From the IMG/VR virus record IMGVR_UViG_3300028384_000991, positions 62,001 to 126,000 of that record: a stretch of DNA of 64,000 nt, one strand, 5' to 3'. Under the pieces are notes generated by a model, which saw nothing but the letters and a program-made list of their open reading frames with translations, made no database searches and was not told where the DNA came from. Both the position numbers and the translations under genes were made by a program. Positions 33,058 to 41,752 of the stretch are shown here, in pieces (within the stretch, counting starts at the first letter, position 1; every line of letters starts with the position of its first letter). This stretch comes from a virus.

Positions 33058-33058
33058 T

Positions 33059-34516
33059 TTATAACTCCTCAAAGAGGTTACCAAATTGCGTTTGGGCATT
33101 AACCGTCTTCTTTCCTGTAGCGCCTCGGGTGCCAATGATTGACATCCAAAACTTGTTAAATTCCTCAATTACAGCATTAGCCTCATCTCTGTTGTCAGTT
33201 GCAAAAATTGCTTCAACAACATCTCGGAAGAACAATCTGTCAAAACGTTCTTCTACAAGCATCGCTGGAATTGTACCTTGATCATACTGTCTGTTTGCTT
33301 CTTGTACTGCATTAATGTGACTCCAAACATTATGACCCATTTGAATAGCATAACTAAAACTATCCCAACTTGTTTTGCCTTCTTTGCCTATTTTGTTTAA
33401 ATCGCCTGGTGCGTAAATACAAACATCTTTTGCTTGTAAATTCTGTGTGATAGGACTGTTTAAGAAACTTCCGTGTTTTCCTTCTCTAACAAACGCATCT
33501 CCGAATGGTGTTGTATCTGTTGCAAGTGATTTGTCATCGATACTTGGAACCATTCTATAAACCCATTTCTTTCTGTCCTGAGTTTCAAGTTCACAGTAGA
33601 TCTGTCCATTAGCGGTTGCGAGGAAAGGCGAAGCACAATCAAATGTGATAGTAAAGTTTTCATTATGATATTTTCTTACTGCTCTTTGTATATCTGTAAG
33701 TAGTGTTGCCCACTCTAATTTACTTGTACCTAAGAAGTGCATAAAGTCGTGTTTGCCTTTTTCAAGCAAACCATCAAAACGTAGTGCAACCATTCTTTTA
33801 AGTACAAGGTGAACATCACACATATTCTGACCACCCATTGACCAACCATTAAAATGTGTGTCAGGATATTTTTTAGGATCACAGTAATCTTTCATTTGCT
33901 GATACCAATCTTCTGCATCAGCATGATTTTCTCCTTGCAATACATTTAAGAACTTGCAATTACCATTACGATTAGCCATAAAGTAATCGTTATTGATACG
34001 TGTAGCATTTACGGCATCTTGATAGTTATCAATACCTGTTGCTTTAGCACCAGCAGGTGAACGTGATACCCAAGCCGGGATATCAAGTATCATACCATAG
34101 TCCATATATGCGTCCATCCAAGTTAACACTTGTTCACGTTTCTTTTTTGCTTTAGGACAATTAGGATCCTTCCAATCACCTTCCCATACACCTTTACCAA
34201 TCTGGAAACCACCTGAGTCACCAAGTAACCACGAGTTATTTCTATCTCTGTTTCGAATCATATCTTCTTTAGGTGCGTCCTTGTTTACATCAAGTTCTGC
34301 GTGTCCTGCGGAATATAAACTCCAGTGATAATTGAACAATCCGTGTTGCGTGTTGAACCAGTTAAGGCCTTCCATTTCGTTGTTAGGAAAAGGAATACGA
34401 CTTTTGTCTACGTATTCTTCTTTGCGTTGCTTACCAATAAATGTAGCATAAAAGCCACTAATGGCAGGCAAAAAGATTGCGTAGTCTTTCTGTTCTTTTG
34501 TTAAGTTAGTATTCAA
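33059..34516 (-). CDS. dpdA: DpdA-like tRNA-guanine transglycosylase-family DNA transglycosylase
   Basis: The protein (485 residues) has the TGT-fold signature GDSGGFQI near 99-106 and a second acidic block YGMILDIPAWVSRSP where TGT enzymes keep an essential Asp. A His/Cys-rich stretch (MCDVHLVLKRMVAL) follows. DpdA exchanges guanine in DNA for a 7-deazaguanine, protecting phage DNA from host restriction. The start is TTG at 34516, six bases after GGAG; no nearby ATG is in frame. The zinc site of tRNA TGTs is not evident, as expected for DNA enzymes. Support comes from folE, queE and a QueD-like gene nearby. Confidence 0.8.
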   Translation of the reverse strand: MNTNLTKEQKDYAIFLPAISGFYATFIGKQRKEEYVDKSRIPFPNNEMEGLNWFNTQHGLFNYHWSLYSAGHAELDVNKDAPKEDMIRNRDRNNSWLLGDSGGFQIGKGVWEGDWKDPNCPKAKKKREQVLTWMDAYMDYGMILDIPAWVSRSPAGAKATGIDNYQDAVNATRINNDYFMANRNGNCKFLNVLQGENHADAEDWYQQMKDYCDPKKYPDTHFNGWSMGGQNMCDVHLVLKRMVALRFDGLLEKGKHDFMHFLGTSKLEWATLLTDIQRAVRKYHNENFTITFDCASPFLATANGQIYCELETQDRKKWVYRMVPSIDDKSLATDTTPFGDAFVREGKHGSFLNSPITQNLQAKDVCIYAPGDLNKIGKEGKTSWDSFSYAIQMGHNVWSHINAVQEANRQYDQGTIPAMLVEERFDRLFFRDVVEAIFATDNRDEANAVIEEFNKFWMSIIGTRGATGKKTVNAQTQFGNLFEEL

Positions 34517-34517
34517 A

Positions 34518-34709
34518 CTATTCTCCAAATGCCTTTATTGCTAACAATGGTACAAGCCATGGGTAAACTAAATGTTCTACTATTTCGTATAAAACTAAAA
34601 TAGTTAACACTACTGCCCATACTTTGCTTGTTTTTGCTTTCATGCTTACATACGTAAAGATTTTTCTGTGCCATTGTCCTATCTTTTCTATTATGCCTGG
34701 TTTCTGCAT
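34518..34709 (-). CDS. Small membrane protein
   Basis: The start at 34709 is preceded by AAGGAG (63 residues). A basic N-terminus is followed by a long hydrophobic segment of about 27 residues (VWAVVLTILVLYEIVEHLVY and onward), probably one or two membrane spans. It lies between the clamp and DpdA. No known holin or transporter match. Confidence 0.62.
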   Translation of the reverse strand: MQKPGIIEKIGQWHRKIFTYVSMKAKTSKVWAVVLTILVLYEIVEHLVYPWLVPLLAIKAFGE

Positions 34710-34716
34710 AAACTCC

Positions 34717-35445
34717 TTACTTGGTTTGAGCAGGTAGAATATAATTGTATTCTGCCAAACCACTGTCGACTGTAAGTTGCATAGCACCTTGATCTGAAAT
34801 GCTCATTGTAACTTTACCGTCGAGGTTTAAGATTGCCTGCACTTGGGCAACAGGCCACGCCCATGCGTGTTTCAAACTACCTTGCACATCTGGATGGAAT
34901 ACAAATGAACCTGCGTGTTGTGATGCATCACCAAAACTAAACACAAGGTTGTTGTTTTCTGTTTTAACTGTAAACACAGTTTCCTCAGAGTGTGCTAAAC
35001 TTTGAAACTTCATACGTTGAATAGCCGCCACACTTGGCTCAACTACTACGTCCCAACTTGCACCTTTAAACTTAACAGTTTTAAGTTTCTCTTCAATGAT
35101 TTGCTTGTTCATAAAGCGATAATCATTTTCAAAGTCACCTGCTTCGTTTTCAAAGTGAATGTGTGTTGGAACAGTTTCGCCATTTCGATCTGCTTGTTCA
35201 ACAGTAATTTTTGCATTCTTTTGATACTCAGGACATTTTAAGTGTAATGCTAACTTGTCTAAGTTAGGCATACCAAATGTACCTGCAAATTCGTTTACTG
35301 CATTCTTAGTCTTAGAACTAAGAATAACTGATCTATCTTCTGCCATTGATTCAATGGTAGTATCAGTTTCATTTGTTACCTTTACAATGTTAAGAAATCC
35401 TAACGAATGTGTATGGGCAACGATGTCTTGTAAAATGTCTTTCAT
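34717..35445 (-). CDS. 45: DNA polymerase sliding clamp (gp45)
   Basis: This 242-residue protein is of T4 gp45 size (228) and composition, with the domain-repeat pattern of strand-rich segments (KLALHLKCPEY; VTMSISDQGAMQLTVDSG). The trimeric clamp tethers gp43 and also activates late transcription in T4. The start follows AGGAGACC. It has its own consensus early promoter lying inside the upstream epimerase gene. Confidence 0.82.
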   Translation of the reverse strand: MKDILQDIVAHTHSLGFLNIVKVTNETDTTIESMAEDRSVILSSKTKNAVNEFAGTFGMPNLDKLALHLKCPEYQKNAKITVEQADRNGETVPTHIHFENEAGDFENDYRFMNKQIIEEKLKTVKFKGASWDVVVEPSVAAIQRMKFQSLAHSEETVFTVKTENNNLVFSFGDASQHAGSFVFHPDVQGSLKHAWAWPVAQVQAILNLDGKVTMSISDQGAMQLTVDSGLAEYNYILPAQTK

Positions 35446-36206
35446 GGTTGGTCTCCTATTGTTACATTATATTTAGAAAATGCTTCTTTGTCAAGTGTTT
35501 TTTCTTGGCTAACGAAGTCAATTACATCAATTCTCGCTTTGAATCCAATACTGTTTAATTGAGTTGTATCAGCAGTATTGTCCTTGCGTTCTTGTTTTCC
35601 TCCTTCACGCATTGGAACTTTAATCCCTTTTGCTTGAATAAGTTTTGATAAATGATAAGACTTGCCTGTGCCTATATCAATTATACCTTTTAGATTACTA
35701 TGCATTATCATAGTAACTGCTCTACACACATCAGCAATGTGTATAAAATCTCTTGAATGATTGTTAATATATTCAACATCATTTCTCATAAGTTTTGGAA
35801 TAAACATATTAGGTCTTGCATCTGATCCATAAATGGTTGTGAATCTTAAACCAACTGCATTGTCGGGTGCTTCTTTTTCCATAATATGTTTTGTATATGC
35901 ATATGGATTTCTTTCAGGTTCTTTAGCAGTGCTTGAACTTGCATAGTAGATAGGAACACTGTAAAAGTCAAATAATCTTTTAGTTGCTTCTACATTGTTT
36001 TTCCAATACTCCATAGGTGAATCAAAACTTTCTCTTACTCCGCTCTTACCAGCCAAATGCACAACAGCATCTACTTCTGGTAAGTCACAGGTATTTAGGT
36101 CTGTACCTAATTTAAGATCAATAAATGTCATATCGTAAATACCACGCCAAAACATTTTTAATGTTGATCCAAGCATTCCTTCGCTACCTGTGAGTAAAAT
36201 TTTCAT
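35442..36206 (-). CDS. NAD-dependent epimerase/dehydratase
   Basis: This 254-residue extended SDR has the Rossmann Gly pattern LLTGSEGMLG, DAVVHLAGKSG, a Ser-Ser-Thr active-site strand (YYASSSTAKEPE) and Tyr-x3-Lys in PYAYTKHIMEKE. It would act on a nucleotide sugar. Its last bases overlap the clamp start (4 nt), and the clamp promoter lies within it. It could supply sugar for the glycosyltransferase at 30581 (inference). Confidence 0.85.
   Translation of the reverse strand: MKILLTGSEGMLGSTLKMFWRGIYDMTFIDLKLGTDLNTCDLPEVDAVVHLAGKSGVRESFDSPMEYWKNNVEATKRLFDFYSVPIYYASSSTAKEPERNPYAYTKHIMEKEAPDNAVGLRFTTIYGSDARPNMFIPKLMRNDVEYINNHSRDFIHIADVCRAVTMIMHSNLKGIIDIGTGKSYHLSKLIQAKGIKVPMREGGKQERKDNTADTTQLNSIGFKARIDVIDFVSQEKTLDKEAFSKYNVTIGDQP
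35466..35494 (-). promoter_or_regulatory. Sigma70-type early promoter for the clamp gene
   Basis: Minus strand TTGACA (35489-35494), a 17-nt spacer and TATAAT (35466-35471), inside the epimerase coding sequence. The leader is short and carries AGGAG. Confidence 0.85.
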
Positions 36207-36595
36207 GCGGCTAATTCTTCCTGAATATATCTTTTTAATTCTTTGTCTTGTACGTCTGTAGGTATTTCATTTTTATAAAAAATTCTATAACTGTCAGAAC
36301 CGTACTTACCAATGCCATATAGTTGTGTAGCATCTTCACCATCCCAATCACCAAACTGTTCACTCATTCGATATAATCTTTCTGCTCGAACACGTTGCAT
36401 ACCTAATGGTTGTAGTACATCTTCAATTTCTTTTTTAGTAGCATATAGCAAACTACTATGTGTAGGCCAACGTCTAAAAAACTCTGTAAGCACAGGTTTA
36501 GTTTGACGTCTGTTTACTTGATTAAGACAAATAACACCAACCATATGTTGCCATACATTGTCTACTTGTTGTTGAACCATTAGATCATCACGCAT
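36203..36595 (-). CDS. HhH-GPD (endonuclease III-like) protein
   Basis: The start at 36595 is preceded by AAGAGA (130 residues). It matches the helical core of endonuclease III/MBD4-type glycosylases: MVGVICLNQVNRRQTKPVLTEFFRRWP, LQPLGMQRVRAERLYRMS, and the hairpin LYGIGKYGSDSYRIFY with the catalytic Asp position occupied by Asp in the GIGKYGSD loop. No Fe-S cysteines are present. It may excise or recognise damaged or modified bases, of interest next to a DNA-modifying phage. It overlaps the cupin gene by 8 nt. Confidence 0.75.
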   Translation of the reverse strand: MRDDLMVQQQVDNVWQHMVGVICLNQVNRRQTKPVLTEFFRRWPTHSSLLYATKKEIEDVLQPLGMQRVRAERLYRMSEQFGDWDGEDATQLYGIGKYGSDSYRIFYKNEIPTDVQDKELKRYIQEELAA

Positions 36596-36920
36596 CGTAT
36601 CTCTTTCCATCAAACACACAAACAAATTCTAACCAATAGTCGCCGGTGTTATGAACTTTGTGAAATACATTATCTTCAATTAAAACAATGTCACCTTCTT
36701 TAACGTCAAATATTTTATGATCAAGTTCCATTTTACCTGTACCTTTTGTAAACATATAAACTTCTTCTTGACCTGCGTGTCTATGTCCATTTGTACTTTG
36801 ACCCGCTCGTAACTTTGTTTTACTGAGCATCAAGTTCTTTAATGTCTTATTATCAAACAATTGATACTGTGCATTATCTTTAATTAACTCACCGCCTACA
36901 TCAAAGTTTTCATATTTCAT
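36588..36920 (-). CDS. Small cupin-domain protein
   Basis: This 110-residue single cupin has NGHRHAGQEEVYMFTKGTGKMEL (His-x-His, Glu) and GDIVLIEDNVFHKVHN (His), so the metal-binding set is complete. It could be a sugar-phosphate isomerase/epimerase relative or a binding protein. It lies in an overlapping chain from DNA polymerase to clamp. Confidence 0.75.
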   Translation of the reverse strand: MKYENFDVGGELIKDNAQYQLFDNKTLKNLMLSKTKLRAGQSTNGHRHAGQEEVYMFTKGTGKMELDHKIFDVKEGDIVLIEDNVFHKVHNTGDYWLEFVCVFDGKRYDA

Positions 36921-37459
36921 TTCTTTACTCCAAAATGTTTATAGGATTGCTGTACACACTTTGCTTGATAGTAACAGTCTGCAAGTGCATTGTGTAAACT
37001 TTCTTGTATTGCTTTACGTGGATCACTTGGCATCATAGCAAACAATGTTCTACTATCTCTAATTTGCCAATAGTTCCAAGGCACAGGTTTTTGTGCTTCT
37101 TTATATAAACTTTGTAATATAACAAAATCAAAAGTAGGACCTTGACACCAAATGTAATCTAAGCCAACTGCCCATTTGTTAAGTTGTTTAAGCATTTCTT
37201 GTACACCTACTCTATCTGTGTGTTCACCAAATGCTTCATCTTGTATTGCTTGATCTTGTTTACTCCACCAAGCAAGAGTATTATCATCAATTGAACGATT
37301 AAACTTTTCTGTTTGTTCTTCTACATCACCACGCAGGTATAATCCACTATGTGGCTCCGTATCTGAGAACGGATCAAACTTAATTGCACCAAGTGTCATA
37401 ACAACACTGTCAGGCTCAACGCCAAGTGTCTCTAAGTCTATCATACCGTGAGTAGCCAT
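36917..37459 (-). CDS. DexA-like 3'-5' exonuclease
   Basis: This 180-residue DEDD exonuclease shows MIDLETLGVEPDSVVMTLGAIKFDP (first acidic pair), CQGPTFDFVILQSL (second Asp) and ESLHNALADCYYQAKCV (His and final Asp). This is the short family of T4 DexA relatives. It would degrade host DNA or trim ends. The gene stops before the cupin gene and abuts DNA polymerase (start at 37459, one base from its stop). Confidence 0.82.
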   Translation of the reverse strand: MATHGMIDLETLGVEPDSVVMTLGAIKFDPFSDTEPHSGLYLRGDVEEQTEKFNRSIDDNTLAWWSKQDQAIQDEAFGEHTDRVGVQEMLKQLNKWAVGLDYIWCQGPTFDFVILQSLYKEAQKPVPWNYWQIRDSRTLFAMMPSDPRKAIQESLHNALADCYYQAKCVQQSYKHFGVKK

Positions 37460-40129
37460 TTATTCTCCAAAGTCAAATAAGTTGTTAAATGTATTCTTGG
37501 TCTTTGTGCTTTCTAAATCATACTTCAGCACTCCGATCAAGTTGTCAAGTTTGTTATCAATGATTGTGCCTTCCATAGCATCACCATCAAAAGGAAGTTC
37601 CTTAAACCAGTCTGGCAAATGCATTTCGTCTACTGGATATGCAACACTTGTATACCCCATTGGATTTTGTTTTAGTTTACAAACAATAACTTTCATACCA
37701 TCTACAATCTCTTGCGAATATTTGTCACTGTTCATTTTCTTAAGAGTATTCCAATTGATACTTGCTCTTACGTGTCCAGGCATATTTGCCTTGCCTTGTT
37801 TTTCTTCAAGACGCTGATAGTGTCCAATTTTGTTTGCACGTTTAGGTGAACCTTTTTCATGTCCAGGTCGTGATTTAAATTCAGTTCTAAATTCAGTAAT
37901 ACGATCTAAAATACTATCTTCACTTTCAAACTGCAACACTTTAAGTAATAGTTCACTCAAGAAGTCCTGCATAAACACCGGAGTATCTGAACGTTTAAGA
38001 TCAAGACCCATTGCTTTTACTTTGCCTGGCTTGCCATCAACATCTACACGTTCACCTTCGTTATCATAAATCAATGCCGCATATCTTTTCTTTGTAATAT
38101 ACAGTCCGCTTTCTGCAACAATCTCTCTACCTGCCGCAATTACTTCTGAACGTGTCTTAGGACAATGGAACGCATCAAGCATAAACTTAGGAAATGATTT
38201 GTTTGCTTCTGTACAAACTTGATCATAAAGTTTAATTACATTGTCTTTACCCCAAGGAATATTACCTGCATCAATATCTTGTTTAAGCACAGGATATGCA
38301 CTAAAATAACAAGAGTCAGTATCACCATAGATAATTGCTTTACCTACGTGATTGTATTCGCCTGTAATCACCTTGTTTACTTCTGCGGACATATGTTTTA
38401 CAATTTGTCTGCCTGTGAGTGTAGTAGATTGACCAATACGTCCGTCAAAGAATCTACAACCAGGATTAAGAATAGCACCATACAAACTGTTTAGATTAAT
38501 TTTCTTAACAAGTTGTCGTTTGTCCCAAAACTCTATTTCTGCTTTGTTACCTGCGTCAATGGCTTTCTTTTTCATTGCCTGCATTTCTTTACGTTCTGCA
38601 TACCAACGTTTTAGCAGTCCTGGAATAACACCTTCGAACTCATATGTAAAGATTGTACCATTAGCACTCAGCATCCACGGATTGTTACTATCATATATGA
38701 CTTTATAAATCTGTGCACCACTCATTACATCTGATTGGCCATTTTCCCAATCAACAGTAATACTAACATCTCTACGTTGTTCCATTACTGCATCGTATTC
38801 CATAGTGCCGAAACGTCCTTCCCAAGCCGCCGCAAATGATTTCTTTTTCAAGTTCATTTGCTCACCAACATATTTGTTAGTAAGTTCTGGACGTAGTTGT
38901 CCTACAACAGTTTCGGGAGCCATATTCAATGCACGAATCACTGAAGGATACAGTGAATTCAAGTCCATTGATCCAATCCATTTGTGAACCCCTACTTTCG
39001 GAAATGCAACATAAGCACCAGCCGCCGGATCACTACCAGGCTCACGTTTTACTCTATTAGGTACTTGCATACCTCTGTGATGTGCTTCGTTGATAATTGC
39101 TTGTTCTGTAACAGCAACAGCACCCATAGTTGTTTGTAGTAGCACAGTGTTTGCATGAGCAAGTTCGTTACTAAGATCAATAAATCTTAGTTTTTTATCT
39201 AACTTATCCAACAGTGCAACGTCTTGTCTGTTATATTCAATAAACGTTCTAAAATCGTTGTTGTATAGTTGATCAAGTGTGCCTTCGTAAACAGTCTTAC
39301 GTTCACCGACTTCCATCTCACCAATGGCATCTAATCGATATGTATGACGTTCTTCATATGTATACTTCCGATATAATTCTAAACTATCTAAATGTACACG
39401 ACCTACAAGATCATAAGTTTCTTGTTGTCTGCCAAACTTTTCATATTCACGCTTTTTAGGAAACTGATCAAACAAACAAAAACGTCTTGTATCATCTTTA
39501 CTCAATACTTTTGCAACACGATTAACAGTGTACGGAATATCATAACCTTCACTGTTCCAACCAGTAATGATATCACTATCTTGAATCAAATCAAGAAATG
39601 TTTTTAACATATCTGCTTCGTCTGCAAATAAATGTGTGTTAGGAAATTCTTTTACTTGTTCTTCTGCTTGTTCCATTGTAAGTGTCTTAGGCGGAACAGC
39701 AAGTGTTACAAGTGTATCAAGCCATTGCAAGTGAACAGTAATAGCAGTAATTGGCATAAACGGATCACTTGGATCAGCAAAGCCTCTGTCAGGATCAAAG
39801 TCTGTCTCAATATCAAAAAATGCAACATTTAGTTTAGGGGCATCGTGATTGAGATAGTTTTCACTTAGACATTGAAAGATAGGATTTACATCACTTTCAT
39901 ACAGATCTTTGTTTTTATTAATTGCTAATTCTTTGCGGAAATCTTTTGTGTTTTTACAAACAATTCTGTTTAGTGGTTCACCGTGAATACTTTTATACTT
40001 TCCACGTTGGTCACCATAATAAAAAGTGTACTTGACAGGATATTCAGTAAACGATCGTTTACCTTCTTTACGTTCTACAACACGAATAATATCTGCGTTG
40101 CGATCAAAAAATGCATCTACATAACTCAT
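37460..40129 (-). CDS. 43: Family B DNA polymerase (gp43)
   Basis: This 889-residue replicative polymerase has a complete N-terminal exonuclease (Exo I AFFDIETDFDP, Exo II ITGWNSEGYDIPY, Exo III YNRQDVALLDKL) and polymerase motifs A (MDLNSLYPSVIRA), B (KINLNSLYGAILNPG) and C (IYGDTDSCYFS). The length matches T4 gp43 (898). It is followed by overlapping repair/exonuclease genes and the clamp. A stem-loop just upstream of its ribosome site may be the autogenous operator. Confidence 0.97.
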   Translation of the reverse strand: MSYVDAFFDRNADIIRVVERKEGKRSFTEYPVKYTFYYGDQRGKYKSIHGEPLNRIVCKNTKDFRKELAINKNKDLYESDVNPIFQCLSENYLNHDAPKLNVAFFDIETDFDPDRGFADPSDPFMPITAITVHLQWLDTLVTLAVPPKTLTMEQAEEQVKEFPNTHLFADEADMLKTFLDLIQDSDIITGWNSEGYDIPYTVNRVAKVLSKDDTRRFCLFDQFPKKREYEKFGRQQETYDLVGRVHLDSLELYRKYTYEERHTYRLDAIGEMEVGERKTVYEGTLDQLYNNDFRTFIEYNRQDVALLDKLDKKLRFIDLSNELAHANTVLLQTTMGAVAVTEQAIINEAHHRGMQVPNRVKREPGSDPAAGAYVAFPKVGVHKWIGSMDLNSLYPSVIRALNMAPETVVGQLRPELTNKYVGEQMNLKKKSFAAAWEGRFGTMEYDAVMEQRRDVSITVDWENGQSDVMSGAQIYKVIYDSNNPWMLSANGTIFTYEFEGVIPGLLKRWYAERKEMQAMKKKAIDAGNKAEIEFWDKRQLVKKINLNSLYGAILNPGCRFFDGRIGQSTTLTGRQIVKHMSAEVNKVITGEYNHVGKAIIYGDTDSCYFSAYPVLKQDIDAGNIPWGKDNVIKLYDQVCTEANKSFPKFMLDAFHCPKTRSEVIAAGREIVAESGLYITKKRYAALIYDNEGERVDVDGKPGKVKAMGLDLKRSDTPVFMQDFLSELLLKVLQFESEDSILDRITEFRTEFKSRPGHEKGSPKRANKIGHYQRLEEKQGKANMPGHVRASINWNTLKKMNSDKYSQEIVDGMKVIVCKLKQNPMGYTSVAYPVDEMHLPDWFKELPFDGDAMEGTIIDNKLDNLIGVLKYDLESTKTKNTFNNLFDFGE

Positions 40130-40134
40130 TGTCT

Positions 40135-40158
40135 CTCCTATGCCACTTTAGGCTGGCA
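40135..40158 (-). promoter_or_regulatory. Putative translational operator of gene 43 (hairpin plus Shine-Dalgarno)
   Basis: Reading 5' to 3' on the minus strand: TGCCA, an 8-nt loop, TGGCA (40158-40141), one base, then AGGAG (40139-40135) and the ATG at 40129. T4 and RB69 gp43 repress their own translation by binding a hairpin of 5 bp and 8 nt placed beside the ribosome site, the same architecture. The loop bases differ from T4. Confidence 0.6.
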
Positions 40159-40176
40159 AATACCAAGTGTCGATTT

Positions 40177-40449
40177 TTAGCCGACGAAACTATATAAGTG
40201 CTTAACAATGCCATAAGCATATATTATTGTAAGCGTTCCGTTTAAAACAATCAATGACTTTTCTTTCCAAAGTACTCCTACGGCTGTCCAAAGTGTAGAA
40301 GCAATACCAAATCCGTATGTTGCATACATTTGATCTGGAAATGCCGAAAGTAAACCTGCTGATGTCAATAACACCGCAGTTGATAACCATGCTAATGGTT
40401 GATACGGCTTAGCCTGTGTTTTTAATTGTCTTAAAGTATTCTTTGTCAT
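40177..40449 (-). CDS. Small membrane protein
   Basis: This 90-residue protein has three hydrophobic segments (WLSTAVLLTSAGLLSAF; YGFGIASTLWTAVGVLW; LIVLNGTLTIIYAYGIV), consistent with a small inner-membrane protein. There is no family match. It overlaps the HAD gene by 41 nt. It may be related to the other small membrane protein at 41152. Confidence 0.6.
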   Translation of the reverse strand: MTKNTLRQLKTQAKPYQPLAWLSTAVLLTSAGLLSAFPDQMYATYGFGIASTLWTAVGVLWKEKSLIVLNGTLTIIYAYGIVKHLYSFVG

Positions 40450-40720
40450 TTTGTGCCTTGTCGTCTATCCAAATATCGTAGTGTGGTTTGCCAAAGCGTA
40501 CACTTGTGTATTTGACTCCCCATACTTGTAATTGCCTAATTGTAAATTCTTCCCAGTCTCTGCCAGAGTTTGCGCCTCTTGCTGTCCAGTAATGAATTTC
40601 ATTGCCTTCATCAAAAAGTTTGTTAAAGTGTTCGATACGTTCATTATTTGGTTCACTGTTTTCATATTTACTATCAATAGTATAACAGATTGTACCATCA
40701 ATGTCAACCATATATTTCAC
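40409..40720 (-). CDS. HAD-superfamily phosphatase-like protein
   Basis: This 103-residue protein begins with the HAD nucleophile motif MVDIDGTICY, includes IHYWTARGANSGRDW (motif II Thr) and ends with a motif IV-like IWIDDKAQND. It is a minimal HAD of the polynucleotide-kinase/phosphatase type. The substrate is unknown. It overlaps genes on both sides. Confidence 0.75.
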   Translation of the reverse strand: MKYMVDIDGTICYTIDSKYENSEPNNERIEHFNKLFDEGNEIHYWTARGANSGRDWEEFTIRQLQVWGVKYTSVRFGKPHYDIWIDDKAQNDKEYFKTIKNTG

Positions 40721-41150
40721 TTTTTTGTCCTCTAATCTTCCTAAATTGTTTGTTTTCGGGATACTGCTTATAGTATCCTTTTTCTAACAATTTGTCACTT
40801 GCTTCTTTTGTTTCATCTAATTTTTGGATTACAAATAATCTAATTGTGGGATCGTTTAGATCATTTTCATAATCCATATATTTGTACTCAATAAAAAGTA
40901 AATTTCTATCCAAAAAGTATTGTGTTCGACATAATCCGAATAGTTCTTTTCCTTCATCTGGAAATTCTACATCATGTAGAACAACTAATACTGCGTGTTT
41001 GTCTTTTGGAAACTCAAACATTGTTTTCATTATGTCTAAGTATTGATCGGTGTGTATCCTTGGAACATCGCTATTGGCCCAAGGACAGCGTCCTTTTGCT
41101 AATTCTTCTAAATGCTTATCTAACCATTTATCTATTTTAGCAATGTTCAT
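40704..41150 (-). CDS. Conserved phage protein, unknown function
   Basis: This 148-residue protein has KIDKWLDKHLEELAKGRCPW, a strand pair (HAVLVVLHDVEFPD; NLLFIEYKYMDYENDL) and a basic C-terminus. No motif is recognised. It overlaps the HAD gene by 17 nt. Confidence 0.58.
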   Translation of the reverse strand: MNIAKIDKWLDKHLEELAKGRCPWANSDVPRIHTDQYLDIMKTMFEFPKDKHAVLVVLHDVEFPDEGKELFGLCRTQYFLDRNLLFIEYKYMDYENDLNDPTIRLFVIQKLDETKEASDKLLEKGYYKQYPENKQFRKIRGQKSEIYG

Positions 41151-41151
41151 A

Positions 41152-41433
41152 TTACCACCAACCTATTGCTACTCCATATCCAAATACATTAACAAAACTA
41201 AAATAGATTGTTAATAGCATTACCCAAGCCGCTCCACGTCTATATGCGGCATATGCTTGTGTTGTACTTCCAATAAAAAATCCTGGATATACATATAGCA
41301 TATTTGGATCTCTGGCTGTTATTGCTAAAGTAAGACTTGCACCCACAGTAAAAATAAAACTGATAAGTTCAAAATAAAATGCTATCCTATCAGAATGATA
41401 ACTGTTAAGCCAAAAGTCTTTTACTTTTTGCAA
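41152..41433 (-). CDS. Small membrane protein
   Basis: This 93-residue protein has three predicted hydrophobic segments (FYFELISFIFTVGASLTLAI; YVYPGFFIGSTTQAYAAY; AWVMLLTIYFSFVNVFGYGV). The N-terminus is hydrophilic. It may be a transporter-like or lysis-timing protein; no family is assigned. Confidence 0.6.
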   Translation of the reverse strand: MQKVKDFWLNSYHSDRIAFYFELISFIFTVGASLTLAITARDPNMLYVYPGFFIGSTTQAYAAYRRGAAWVMLLTIYFSFVNVFGYGVAIGWW

Positions 41434-41434
41434 A

Positions 41435-41695
41435 CTATTTGTCCTTACCGACTGTAACTACAAGTGTTTCAAGATCGTCAAACTCATCTGCAACTTTATG
41501 CCAGTCGCCTTTGTGTGCAATCTTAATTGCCTTATTGATAAGACTTGCTTTGATATCAAGTTCTTGCGATACTGCTTTTACAGTTTCTTTTAAACCTTCT
41601 TGCAAATCTTCTACTTCTCTCATTACGTTAGCGCCTTCGTTAACCAATCTTTCAAGTTTGGCTTTTTCGTCAGCACCGTATGTTCTGCTTGACAT
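41435..41695 (-). CDS. dsbA: DsbA-like double-stranded DNA-binding protein
   Basis: This 86-residue helical, charged protein resembles T4 DsbA in size and in the block LDIKASLINKAIKIAHKGDWHKVADEFDDLETLV, where T4 has the equivalent GVDGKMFNRLLALYHKDN region. T4 DsbA binds DNA at late promoters and modulates late transcription. It is consistent with the many late promoters in this window. The gene has its own early promoter and AGGAG site. Confidence 0.68.
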   Translation of the reverse strand: MSSRTYGADEKAKLERLVNEGANVMREVEDLQEGLKETVKAVSQELDIKASLINKAIKIAHKGDWHKVADEFDDLETLVVTVGKDK

Positions 41696-41723
41696 TAATA
41701 TACTCCTATTGTTAATGTTTATA

Positions 41724-41752
41724 ATTATATATTCGTTGTTTTAAGATGTCAA
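41724..41752 (-). promoter_or_regulatory. Sigma70-type early promoter for dsbA
   Basis: Minus strand TTGACA (41747-41752), a 17-nt spacer and TATAAT (41724-41729). The 22-nt leader contains AGGAG. The -35 lies inside the end of the upstream gene. Confidence 0.85.

Noticed and set aside
40679-40707. A perfect TTGACA-17-TATACT pattern on the minus strand inside the HAD gene
   Set aside because: The bases encode the invariant HAD start (V-D-I-D-G-T), so coding constraint can explain the match, and no gene starts at a suitable distance.
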